From positions 558,001 through 622,000 of the forward strand of contig JAQJVL010000201.1 of assembly GCA_035578905.1 (NCBI GenBank): a stretch of DNA of 64,000 nucleotides, given 5' to 3'. The position numbers and the translations under genes are program-made. The number at the start of each line of letters is the position of its first letter. Position 1 is the first letter of the stretch. This document shows, in pieces, positions 21,299-31,784 of this stretch. The DNA comes from Stictocephala bisonia (taxonomy: Eukaryota > Arthropoda > Insecta > Hemiptera > Membracidae). Below the pieces are notes generated by a model that saw only the letters and a list, made by a program, of their open reading frames with translations, was not told where the DNA came from and searched no databases.

Positions 21299-22157
21299 CA
21301 GTAGAACCTTGATAGCACGAACCTCGATAGCACGAAAACCTCAATACCACATATATTTAAAAAATCCCCTTGAATTGCCCATAACATTCAATGTTAAAAG
21401 TACCTTTATAACACGAATATTTGAATATAACTACCTCGATAAGATGAATTTTATTCCACTTTCCAAGACCAGGAGAAACCTCTATAACACGAATTTCAAC
21501 AGCCAAAAACCTCTATAACATGAATCTGACCTTTATAAGACGAATTCCCACGGGTGGAACCTCAATAAGACGTATTTATATTTCCAATTCATTCATGTCA
21601 AGACATGAAAACTAACTTCCGTCTGTCGCACCACTGTAGTGGCATGAGACTGTACTGTCAGTTCCGATTGACTTCAGTTTAGCCTCTCTTTGTACGTAGT
21701 GTTGTGTCAGTGATTAGTGAATATGGCGGGCGTGTCCAATGGTGTATTATTTAGTACAGTGTAGTACAATACTACAGTACAATTTCGTATGTTACTCTTT
21801 GTTTATGTTTACTAAATTACTACCAGTACTGTATTTCAAAATGTTGATTAGGTTATGTAATTTACTAAGTCATACTCATTTGGCCTTTTACATTTTATTG
21901 TGCTGGCTATTTATATTCCTATGTATTAATTGTATCTGTCATTAATTTGTAAATTACAATGTACAGTATGATGTATGTATTTTACGTATGTTTTATTTGG
22001 AATTACATTTCAACCCGTCGCCGTATAAAATGCTAACCTCTATAACACGAATGGCACTCATTTGAACCTCGCTAACACGAACCTCGTTATCGCGAATACC
22101 TCGATAAGACGAATATTTTTCAATTCCCTTGAGATTCGTGGTATCGAGGTTCCACTG
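21299..22157. mobile_element. Non-autonomous pogo/Tigger-type element
   Basis: Flanked by TA (21297-21298 and 22158-22159). It begins CAGTAGAACCTTGATAGCAC and ends as the inverse GATACCACGAATCTC-type arm with GAGGTTCCACTG. Many copies of an ACCTCgATAAcACGAA-like motif are spread over 21299-21560 and 22030-22157. TA duplications and CAGT-G-AACCTC ends fit the pogo branch of the Tc1/mariner superfamily. The interior has no transposase. It sits in the centre of an ATAAACTGATATA / TATATCAGTTTAT palindrome. Confidence 0.75.
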
Positions 22158-22159
22158 TA

Positions 22160-22715
22160 TATATATATATATCAGTTTATAAAAACTCAAATATTAATTT
22201 TTTACTCTTATTTTAAGTTATAATTGATAATAATCATTCTAAAGAATTATAAAAATGTAGACATAGCTATCACAATTATATAATACATATTGTTTTTTGT
22301 GAAAAAGTTATTCATATCACATGTCGAGATTGTCTTTCTCTGCCATAACTACTAATAGTAATGATTCTCTCCATTCATAAGTTTTAAGTGGTCATATAAT
22401 TTCTTTAATTCAAACAAATTGTCAATAACTTTTACATTGATGTTTTAGTAATTAAATCCAAATGAAATGTCAAAACAAGTAGTCCTGATTTCTTAGTTAG
22501 CACATTTCATGTTGAAAGAAAGTACAAAAAATTTTAATGTAGCATAAGTTTTAGGTAAGCATGTTAATGTTAAAGTGTGGGTCTAGGTTTTTAGCTAAGT
22601 ATTTTCACCTTCCTTTGTAATTCTATAGGTGTTCTCTAAACATATATTCTCAATTTAGTCCTTTATTTTTAATATTTTCTTTTTAATTTTTAATATATTC
22701 TTATAATTTGTCTAT
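22160..22715. other. No gene seen
   Basis: AT-rich sequence, probably intron of the unrecognised plus-strand gene. Confidence 0.4.
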
Positions 22716-22720
22716 CTACC

Positions 22721-23210
22721 TCAGTCTCTTGGCCATATCAGGCCATCCATACACTGTCTTTTTGATACCTCTCTACTTAATTTACCATCATTTGTGATCC
22801 TAGGCACATAAAGCTGTCTACTACCTTCAGTAGCTTGCCATTTAATAATAATACTGGAAGACTGGGCTTCGCTCAATCGGATTTTGCAAACTGATGAGAT
22901 AGCATCCATATCTCCCAGAAGATCCTGAGGATCGTTTGTTGTTGCTCGACCTTGTAGGTTATTAATAAAATTTTGTTTCGGAGGTCTTTCTCGTTGATCT
23001 TTAGCCCCTTTGTATAAATCAGTCAGCGGTCTTGCCAAGACGTTCTGCTACAGACCCCATTGTCGAACTCAGCCTATGGCCTAGCGGGAAAATGTTTGGC
23101 ATGCAGCCTCACCAAGGCACATAGCTAATGTCCCAGTTGTGGATCTCGGCATGTCGCCTCATGAGGAAGATCGGCCAACAGCCTCGTCAGGATTCTTAAG
23201 CAGTATGACC
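22721..23210 (-). pseudogene. Ty3/gypsy-type polymerase remnant
   Basis: The minus-strand frame has LARPLTDLYKGAKDQ near 22990-23040, the pattern that closes the reverse transcriptase and enters RNase H in gypsy-type pol (KPLTDL-KG). Upstream sequence is stop-ridden but has a YR-F-like region in other frames. The downstream frame shows no clear RNase H motif. It is short and decayed. Confidence 0.45.
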
Positions 23211-23649
23211 ATAAATTTTGGTTTTTGGGGCAGTGAGCTCATGAACATAGTCTTTTCTAAAATCTGATGGTATATTTTTTATTTTTTTATTCTTAAGACA
23301 CCAATCGTCAAAATATGGGTGAATATGGATTTAAAATGAGCGTGATGAGTGTAGATGAACTGTATATTAATAATTAAGAGAAGAATACCTTTAATTTGAT
23401 ACCCCACTTGGGTGCATTAGTTTAACATTACCCAATTTAGGGTTTTTGAGCATATTTTTTATCTGGGGAGGGGGTTGTGGCAGAGCCCTGAAATGTTGTC
23501 TCTTCCAAAATGTAATGGTATAATGTGATTTAGGAGATAAATATCTATACTTTGATACCCCACTTTCTGCTAGAAGTCGATAATGGTTCCATATTGTTTT
23601 TCCTGCTTGAAGTCGATAACACGGGACGTTAGTTTGAGCAAACAACGCT

Positions 23650-24140
23650 GATTTTAATAGAATAGAATATCTTTTATTGTCGTACAGGCTACAATAAGCA
23701 TTGACAAAGTTGTTTTTCAGCAATCATGCCACGTTACCATTACATAGTTTTATAAATAAATAATAAATATACTAATAAAATAAAGCAATTACACTATAGA
23801 AAAATAATTTAACTTATAGATAGTGTACAATAAATGCCTATAAACAATGACAAAGTGAATATGACTAACAAGAACAAATATTATCATTTTTAATATTATC
23901 CATGCCAAATCTCTTACAACTCAAAATCCCTAGTTTAAAATTCAATCTTAGTGACCAAGAAAAATTCATTTATTGAATAAAAGGGATTCTTTAGTAACCA
24001 ATTATAAAATCTGATTTTAAAAACATTGATTGAATAAAGATGGATGAGGTGATTTATTTTAGCTTCAAGGATATAGTTTCTTGAAAATAGTTTATGTTTT
24101 ACATTGATTAACAGAGTTAATTTCTGTGTTAATAACAATG
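23650..24140 (-). mobile_element. LINE 3' end fragment
   Basis: The minus-strand frame at 23935-24138 includes FKIRFYNWLLKNPFYSINEF, the usual last motif of many insect LINE polymerases (FK---WL---PFY---EF). The sequence ends at 23653-23680 with AATAAAAGATATTC followed by a TATTC-type repeat. The rest of the element is missing. Confidence 0.65.
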
Positions 24141-24685
24141 ACTACAATTGTGTTTTTCAAGGTCTTGACAAAAGCAAAAAAAAAAAAAAAAATTATTCCT
24201 ATGCTAGAATGAATTGTATCACATGAAGTGGTTGAAAGTACACATTACTCAGTGTAAATAATTTGTTATTAAACAAGAAAAATTCATCACACTTTTGGTT
24301 TATCTTAAGCCAAATCCCAAACAAGGAAGTAAATTTTGCAGAGGTGATTGAGCTGTCTGGATCATGGTGAGTTTATTTAGAGACATTAAGTTTCTAATTG
24401 ACATTTAAAGGCAAGAAACCTCATAACAATGATTTTGTTTGATTTTTACTGGAGGTTTTGACAGCTATGAATAAATGGTATTTCTTGATATAATTGATTA
24501 GACAGGATAGGCCAGTCAAGATCTGTAGTAATATTTGAGTTTTGGACATTTTGATAGAAGAGATACACTTACGTGGAAATGTGTCTGGGATGACTCAAAG
24601 AACAATAATGGTTTCCGCTTGATAGAAAAGTTCAACTCAAGGCATAAAAATTGTAACGTCCAATTTTCCTAAAATAAAAATTTTT

Positions 24686-25056
24686 GTACTGTTATTGTCT
24701 ATAACTTAATAAATTCTAATCATAGAAAGAAGTCTCTTAGAATAAAAAAAGTTTGGTACTTAGGTTTTATATAAGATAGGATTATGTATAACTAACAGGA
24801 TTATAAAAGCAAAAAATTAACTATTGTTGTTATTTATGGATAAATAACAGAAAATTTAGAAAAAACATTATTTTTTTCAATTGTTATCAAAATAATTCTT
24901 ACCTACGACCTTACTATTAAGAGAACACAGCATAAAAAGTATGGAGCTTTTATAACTAATCCTATCTTATGTAAAACTTAAGTAACAAACTTTTTTATTC
25001 TGAGGGATTTCTTTCTATTATTAGAATTTACCAAGTTATAGACAACAAATGTATAA
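24686..25056. repeat. Inverted repeat (MITE-like), arms of about 95 bp
   Basis: The left arm (about 24690-24785) and right arm (about 24960-25055) are inverted copies sharing TTGTCTATAACTT, TTTCTTTCTAT-type and CCTATCTTAT blocks with scattered differences. It lies in the intron about 70 bp before the last exon of the unrecognised gene. Confidence 0.7.
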
Positions 25057-25123
25057 TGTCAAAATAATATCTATAAACAACGTTATCAATTTTAATAAAT
25101 TACTTTTAATATCTTTGTTTTAG

Positions 25124-25288
25124 CCTCTTGGAGAAACATTTAAATTTCCTAATTTATTCCCAGAAAAGTTAAGGGAAAAAAAATCAAAGACAGAAGAAGA
25201 GTCCCAAGAAGCATTAAAGAAATCTTTAAAACAATTTTTGGACAAAAATAAAAATAGACCTGGATTACCAGGCTGGTATAGCATTTAA
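25124..25288 (+). CDS. Unrecognised gene, last exon with stop
   Basis: Following TTTGTTTTAG, 54 codons and a TAA. It begins PLGETFKFPNLFPEKLREKK and ends RPGLPGWYSI. The middle is lysine/glutamate-rich and probably helical. Phase matches the exon at 20802-20875. A polyadenylation signal follows at 25329. The compact conserved-looking C-terminus (GLPGWYSI) and small basic character could suit a small mitochondrial or assembly protein, but this is a guess; I do not recognise it. Confidence 0.7.
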   Translation, partial: PLGETFKFPNLFPEKLREKKSKTEEESQEALKKSLKQFLDKNKNRPGLPGWYSI

Positions 25289-25328
25289 CTTTTTAAAGAG
25301 TAAGTTTGGTTAAATTATATTAGTTGTA

Positions 25329-25334
25329 AATAAA
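25329..25334 (+). terminator. Polyadenylation signal AATAAA
   Basis: AATAAA lies about 40 bp after the stop codon of the unrecognised gene, a usual distance for an insect 3' UTR. Confidence 0.6.
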
Positions 25335-25436
25335 TGTTAAAAACAAACATTGCTTTTTATTTTAACCTTTATTGATTATTTTCAAAACTTAGTTCAAGCT
25401 TAGCAACTTTTAAAGTTATAACTTAATTCTTTTAAG

Positions 25437-25493
25437 AATGAATCAAACTGGTCCACCTTACATGACATATAAGGTGGACCAGTTTGATTCATT
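25437..25493. repeat. Perfect 24-bp hairpin 3' of the unrecognised gene
   Basis: 25437-25460 and 25470-25493 are exact reverse complements (AATGAATCAAACTGGTCCAC then CTTA), with a 9-base loop. Pairing does not continue into the flanks. It is about 150 bp after the stop codon and 100 bp past the polyadenylation signal, so probably outside the mature mRNA. Confidence 0.85.
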
Positions 25494-25766
25494 ATAATAT
25501 GTTATAAAACATCATTTTATGTGTAAACAATTATTTACTAGAATCAAGGATGGGTTGATTCCAAAATTTATCGATTCCAGTTACCAGTTAGAAAAATCTT
25601 TAAAATGTTAAAAAGTTATCATCTTTCATGTAACTTATCAGTGGTAGATCTTCATAATCATTCTTTATTATGTTTCATGTTATTATCAGGTCAAGTAACC
25701 ATATAAAATAAAATTGACCGATTGGCATAACTCTAGACAAAGAGAACATGCTTTTTTTTACATATA

Positions 25767-28311
25767 CAGGGTGTTCTGAAAAAAGGTGCCCATAAGGCAG
25801 GGCGTGATTCCTCACATCAAAAGAAGAAAAAAAGTTCTAATTAACATAGGTCCGAAAATGCTTCGTTAGCGAGTTACGGCTAGCGAAAGATTTCGCCTGA
25901 ATTTCAGTTCCCCTGCTGAAACGAAGCCCTACGGGTATTTGTTGGCTGTTAATTAAGATGTACAATTTAGCGTTCTTTATGTAAAATGAACTGAAAAATG
26001 AATAAAACCGTTTCCAGACCTGTAGCTGCAGTAGTTTTTAAGATATGTGACGAAATACGCGAAACTTGGTCCCGAAAAACAAGTTCCTTTTAGGTTAGAA
26101 GCAGATTTACTATGTTAAATGTACAATAAACCCAAATTTTTTTTACAGAACTTTTAGAAAATTTAATTTCGAAGAGAAAGATGTAAAATAAGTCTATAAT
26201 AGACAAACGCAACCTTTAAAAAATAATCCTTAATTAGCCTACATACAAAACGCATGAAAAATAGACAAAATCTGTTAAGCTCTCTACAAATGTAATATTG
26301 AAATTAAAACAGCTGTTGTATTAAAACATATGATTTAAGGAACAAAATAATTTCTATTTAAAACATATGTTTAAACAATGTAACATTGTTTATAATAATT
26401 TAAATAAACATGACAAGCAGCTATTTTTCCATTGCTCATTATGTGCGTGTGTTGATATGTACTTTAATACAAGTTAGTGTGAGTGCCGTTGCAGTTAATT
26501 TTTGATAGCTCATAATATCTTATTCATCATGGTAGGTAATATGAATATTATGTACACTAATGGTGAAATGGCAGACATGCATTTAATGTACGATCTTGCT
26601 CATTGCAACAGTCGTGAGGCTAGACGACTCTATCAGGAACACTTTCCTCGTAGACAGTTACCGACTCATAAAATGTTTTCTTCCATTCATAGAAGGCTAA
26701 GCGAGACGGGAACCTTTAAGCCTGGAAAAGTTGGTAGATTAGGACGGCCACGTACAATGTGTACAGCTGAATTGGAGGAGGGCGTGTTGGACGAAATAGA
26801 GAATCATCCTGGAAGAAGTACTAGAGAACTAGCCTTGGATTTCGGTGTTAGTAATTCAATTGTCTGGAAGATTTTACATGAGCAGCAGTTGCATTCTTAT
26901 CACTATCAAAGGGTCCAGGCTCTTTTGCCTCGAGATTACTTTCCTCGTGTTCAGCTATGCCAATGGCTTATCCAAAGGTGCAGAAATCCACATTTTTTAA
27001 ATAACATTATCTTTACTGATGAAGCAAAATTTTCAAGAATGGCTATTCTTAACACCCACAATACTCACATTCGGGCAATTGAAAATCCACATGCTATTTC
27101 AGAGAACCGTCACCAATATCAGTTTTCTATAAACGTATGGGCTGCTATTCTGGGTGATAAAATTTTTATTCGTTTTTTACCTGATAGGCTCAATGGTGAA
27201 AATTATTTACATTTCTTGACGACTGATCTGAATGAGTTACTCGAAGATGTGCCACTATACACACGCAACAAAATGTGGTTCATGCAGGATGGAGCTCCAG
27301 CTCATTACACATTACAAGTAAGAGAATTTTTAAATGAAGCATATCCAAAAAGATGGATTGGTCGAGGAGCCCCAGTAGCATGGCCTGCAAGGTCACCTGA
27401 CCTCAATCCTCTTGACTTTTTCTTATGGGGACATTTAAAGTCGCTTGTCTACGACTCGCCTGTGGATACCATAGAAGAGTTGCGCACAAGGATTATTAAT
27501 GGGATTCAAAGGATACGTGAGAAACCTGGGATCTTCGAAAGAGTTCGGCAGTCTATGAGAAGACGGCTGGATGCTTGTATTTTGAATGAGGGGAAACATT
27601 TTGAAAATCTACTGTGACGTGGTTAGTTTTTTAGGACAAGTGTAACTTTTTTGTTGAATGATAATTCAGATACCTTTTTTATGTATGATAATTTATGATT
27701 GTTAAAAATGTTTACTTGATAAAAAATATTAGTAACTCATTAATTTGTTTTATTACAACAGCTGTTTTAATTTCAATATTACATTTGAAGAGAGCTTAAC
27801 AGATTTTGTCTATTTTTCATGCGTTTTGTATGTAGGCTAATTAAGGGTTATTTTTTAAAGGTTGCGTTTGTCTATTATAGACTTATTTTACATCTTTCTC
27901 TTCGAAATTAAATTTTCTAAAAGTTCTGTAAAAAAAATTTTGGGTTTATTGTACATTTAACATAGTAAATCTGCTTCAAACCTAAAAGGAACTTGTTTTT
28001 CGGGACCAAGTTTTGCGTATTTCGTCACATATCTTAAAAACTACTGTAGCTACAGGTCTGGAAACGGTTTTATTCAATTTTTAAGTTCATTTTACATCAC
28101 GAACGCTAAATTGTACATCTTAATTAACAGCCAACAAATACCCGTAGGGCTTCGTTTCAGCAGGGGAACTGAAATTCAGGCGAAATCTTTCGCTAGCCGT
28201 AACTCGCTAACGAAGCATTTTCGGACCTATGTTAATTAGAACTTTTTTTCTTCTTTTGATGTGAGGAATCACGCCCTGCCTTATGGGCACCTTTTTTCAG
28301 AACACCCTATG
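25767..28311 (+). mobile_element. DD41D Tc1/mariner-superfamily transposon with long inverted repeats
   Basis: TA flanks the start (25765-25766) and lies at 28312-28313. Left end CAGGGTGTTCTGAAAAAAGG is mirrored at the right end (CCTTTTTTCAGAACACCCT). The inverted repeats continue for about 550 bp each (25767-26325 and about 27748-28309) with only scattered differences. Between them is one uninterrupted transposase frame. The right tip has two extra bases before TA. The whole is about 2.5 kb. Confidence 0.9.
26529..27617 (+). CDS. DD41D transposase, apparently intact
   Basis: The first ATG in the open frame is at 26529, giving 362 residues; the upstream open part starts only with TTG. Residues about 10-65 form a DUF4817-type helix-turn-helix leader (ADMHLMYDLAH, NSREARRLYQ, HRRLSETGTF). 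A second helix-turn-helix follows GRLGRPRT, with STRELALDFGVSNSIVWKIL at about 97-116. Catalytic acids are D164 in FTDEAKF, D254 in MQDGAPAHY and D296 in PLDFF, giving 41 residues between the last two. The protein would cut and paste the surrounding element at TA sites. No stop or frameshift is seen and the inverted repeats are close in sequence, so the copy may be recent. Confidence 0.88.
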   Translation: MVGNMNIMYTNGEMADMHLMYDLAHCNSREARRLYQEHFPRRQLPTHKMFSSIHRRLSETGTFKPGKVGRLGRPRTMCTAELEEGVLDEIENHPGRSTRELALDFGVSNSIVWKILHEQQLHSYHYQRVQALLPRDYFPRVQLCQWLIQRCRNPHFLNNIIFTDEAKFSRMAILNTHNTHIRAIENPHAISENRHQYQFSINVWAAILGDKIFIRFLPDRLNGENYLHFLTTDLNELLEDVPLYTRNKMWFMQDGAPAHYTLQVREFLNEAYPKRWIGRGAPVAWPARSPDLNPLDFFLWGHLKSLVYDSPVDTIEELRTRIINGIQRIREKPGIFERVRQSMRRRLDACILNEGKHFENLL

Positions 28312-28319
28312 TATTTTAC

Positions 28320-28790
28320 AAAGCAAAACTAATTTTTTTAAATTTGATTCAAAAATGCATGTACTATAACTGTAATCTTCTCATACATTTAGTTCTTCAT
28401 TAATGCTTGGCACTCCCCAATCCAGGTCCCCTGGACGAGTATTCATCGTATATTCAAATGCTGTTTATGACTTGGTATAGCTCACAGCTTGACACCTCAA
28501 TTCCCCCCTCCCTCCAGATTTAAGTGTTTCAGGTTGTGAAAAATAAAAACTAAAAAATAAGTTTTTTTGGGGTAAACCTAAAACATAATTCCAAGAGACT
28601 GGTAATTTTTATGCCTCAAAATAGCATCAAACCATGGAATGACTTATTAGTTTCTCGATTTCCTGGCTCCAAATTTTTTGTTTGATTAATTTAATTAAAC
28701 GAATAAGTCCATTTTTTACTTTCTTTCAGAATCTTACAAAAATACTTATTTTCCTCTGGATAGAAATTTTTATCTGAATGCCACATAAAT
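28320..28790. other. No gene seen
   Basis: Spacer between the DD41D element and the large palindrome. AT-rich, no motif recognised. Confidence 0.4.
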
Positions 28791-28794
28791 TGCA

Positions 28795-30079
28795 TTTAAT
28801 TGTTAATAGTATATTAAGAGAGATAGGACATCAGCAAACTTACCTTAAAAGACAAGTTCACTAACATCAGAGTAGTAGTCACAAACACAAAATACACAAA
28901 AGCTCACAAATTTTCAACACCACTGGCATTTTCTTCAGGTGAGTAGAGGGAGAGAGAGAGAGACACTGAAATGACTTCCACTATTGCTGGGTAGGTGGCT
29001 GTGGTGGGGGGGTGTACATCCATAGAGCAACACTCAGGTGTAGATGCAGTATTTCAGTTAGTATATATATATATAAAAATATAAATGAAGTTTGCTGATG
29101 GGGAAGGGGTTGAAGGGAAGTGGTCTATCTTATGTTCAGATTAGGTGGGTCACGGGATTTTGTTATCCATTGGTGTGCTAATTCCATCCTTCGGAGTTGG
29201 GAACTATTGGCATGGGAAGGAAGGGATCTGATTACCTTAGTGGTGTAACACTGATCAAAATTTTGATTATGGAGAAGAGTATGGGCAGAGACAGGTTTTT
29301 CAGGATTTTGGACTTTGCAAAGTCCAAATCCTGGACAAAATTAGGTGGGTCACGGGATTTTGTTATCCATTGGTGTGCTAATTCCATCCTTCGGAGTTGG
29401 GAACTATTGGCATGGGAAGGAAGGGATCTGATTACCTTAGTGGTGTAACACTGATCAAAATTTTGATTATGGAGAAGAGTATGGGCAGAGACAGGTTTTT
29501 CAGAATTTTGGACTTTGCAAAGTCCAAATCCTGAAAAACCTGTCTCTGCCCATACTCTTCTCCATAATCAAAATTTTGATCAGTGTTACACCACTAAGGT
29601 AATCAGATCCCTTCCTTCCCATGCCAATAGTTCCCAACTCCGAAGGATGGAATTAGCACACCAATGGATAACAAAATCCCGTGACCCACCTAATCTGAAC
29701 ATAAGATAGACCACTTCCCTTCAACCCCTTCCCCATCAGCAAACTTCATTTATATTTTTATATATATATACTAACTGAAATACTGCATCTACACCTGAGT
29801 GTTGCTCTATGGATGTACACCCCCCCACCACAGCCACCTACCCAGCAATAGTGGAAGTCATTTCAGTGTCTCTCTCTCTCTCTCCCTCTACTCACCTGAA
29901 GAAAATGCCAGTGGTGTTGAAAATTTGTGAGCTTTTGTGTATTTTGTGTTTGTGACTACTACTCTGATGTTAGTGAACTTGTCTTTTAAGGTAAGTTTGC
30001 TGATGTCCTATCTCTCTTAATATACTAATTCCTGGCCTAGTGCCCTTTAACCTAACCTAAAATTTAATTGTTAATAGTA
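28795..30079. mobile_element. Large palindromic element flanked by a roughly 17-bp direct repeat
   Basis: The right arm (about 29522-30030) is the reverse complement of the left arm (about 28813-29180 plus a continuation at 29341-29520). A block of about 200 bp is duplicated in direct order (29143-29338 and 29341 onward). TTTAATTGTTAATAGTA occurs at both borders (about 28796-28812 and 30063-30079) and may be a target duplication. The right arm ends with a CCTGGCCTAGTGCCCTTTAA block missing from the left. Each arm has the order CTCAC-CTGAAGA-stem-GAAA-GTGAG. Open frames inside are mirror images and not convincing genes. It may derive from a Penelope-like terminal repeat. Confidence 0.7.
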
Positions 30080-30620
30080 ATTACATGTCATTGTGAGCAT
30101 ACACACAGATAAAGCATGATTTACACATTTGTAAATTACAAGATACAATATATGTTACAAACATTTTGTTACAATACTCTAACTTTAGTTTTAAATTTTT
30201 TCTTAATATTATGTACACACACCCAAAATTTTAAAGCTGTAGTTCTATTTGTTTGCTGGATTATGTTTCACTTTTATATGTTGAGAATAATCTTCACTCA
30301 ATGTAAATGATATGATAAGCAAAATATATTAAAGATGAACATAAAATAATCTTACATTTACTAAGTCATGTTTTGTAGTAAATCACTGTTTAATATCTCT
30401 ATAAACTTAAAACTGAACAGTGAAGACACACAATTTTATACTGTAGGAAGATAAGGACAAAAAAATGTCAATGATAAGATGCCACTTCAATGTAATCTAC
30501 CACAAATGCTAGCTGCATGATGTTATTTTTTATTTAATTTGCCTCTCTGATTAATTTTACCTCAACAAAAAAAGAATTTTTAATCATTACATTTACACAG
30601 TGTTTGTCTGTTTTTGCTTA
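30080..30620. other. Upstream region of the mARC gene
   Basis: AT-rich. A pyrimidine tract ending TTTTTGCTTAG at 30621 directly before the first coding exon looks like a splice acceptor, so a 5' untranslated exon may lie upstream. No clear promoter element is visible. Confidence 0.4.
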
Positions 30621-30634
30621 GTTTTGTAAAGTCA

Positions 30635-30906
30635 ATGTTTCTTCAATCATCACTTAAAATTTGTTCATGGACCATCTTGATTGCTGCCTTTTTTGCTAGT
30701 ATATGGTGGAAAAAGCATAAAAATAGGTCGTCCAACAAAAGTGAATGCTCTGACAACCCACCAGTCAAATGGCAGAGAGTTGGAGAAGTAACAAGTTTGA
30801 CAGTTTTCCCTCTCAAGTCAGCCAAAGGGACATATTTACAAAAAGCTAGATTTTCTTCCTTGGGATTAGTTAACATTGAAAATCCACACTTCCAGTTAAG
30901 TGACAG
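30635..30906 (+). CDS. mARC: mARC-family MOSC protein, coding exon 1
   Basis: The first ATG is at 30635; an upstream TTG in the same frame is not a likely start. Residues about 8-26 (ICSWTILIAAFFASIWW) form one membrane segment followed by a lysine-rich stretch, as in the signal anchor that holds mARC in the outer mitochondrial membrane facing the cytosol. Next comes WQRVGEVTSLTVFPLKSAKG, the start of the MOSC N-terminal beta-barrel domain (family: YP-KS-KG). The exon ends GACAG/GTAATT in phase 2. mARC carries molybdenum cofactor and, with cytochrome b5 and its reductase, reduces N-hydroxylated compounds. Confidence 0.9.
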
Positions 30907-31784
30907 GTAATTCATATTATTAACAACATTTTTGGTAATGTTTAGTTATAAATAAAATATGTTAGTTTAGAATTTAGTCATTTAACATTATAACGATTGA
31001 GCAGGCATTTTATTTTTGTAATAATTGATTCATACAGTTAAACTTTGGGAGTAAAAAAAGTTAAATATACCTACAATACAGTCAAATGGTTGACCCAAAA
31101 ATTAAATCCTTTTAAAAATTGCATTTTATAACCTCATGTACCTTTAACATTGATATAAAGCCATATATACGTTTTAGTGAATGGTATTTTATTGAAAGTA
31201 CACTAAAATAGTTTATATTTAGAGCACCTGTCCAATATGTAATACAAATTTTACATAATATTGTCATTAGTTACATTTTTAATACTAGTAACTACACGAA
31301 TTCTTTCCTATAATGTAAACTCTTACCTGTATATTGTTGCGAAGTTGACGAGTGCCTGCTAGACCATGTTTGCTTCAGCTCCGTGAGTTTTTTACGTTTG
31401 CACTCTGTTCTACTAGTTTTACATTATGAATGAAACAATTCTGTATGCAGTTATAAAGTTCAGTGAGGTTCTTATTTAAATTAAGCTAATTTTGTCATAG
31501 TAAGTTTGCAGTATTGAAGATTGAGGTTAAATGGAGTGGAGCAGTCAAGGTCACTGAGTTGGTGGCCCCTTATCTCTTTCTGTTACTGCTCTTCAGACAA
31601 GTCTTAATGAACTCTATTTTAGAAAAGTACAAATGCAGAAATTTTTCAAAGCATTAGAAATACACTTCTAGAATTAGAACAGTTTTTTAACACAGAAAAC
31701 ATTTATATAATTCAAAATTTTGAACACTGAATGCTCTCTGATGAGGTAGTGTTAAATTTTTAGAAATTTAGTGTAAAAATTTGT

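Noticed and set aside
29197..29709. Frames of 83 and 64 codons within the palindrome
   Set aside because: They are reverse-complement images of each other plus a duplicated block. A distant likeness to the end of a Penelope protein was considered but is too weak.
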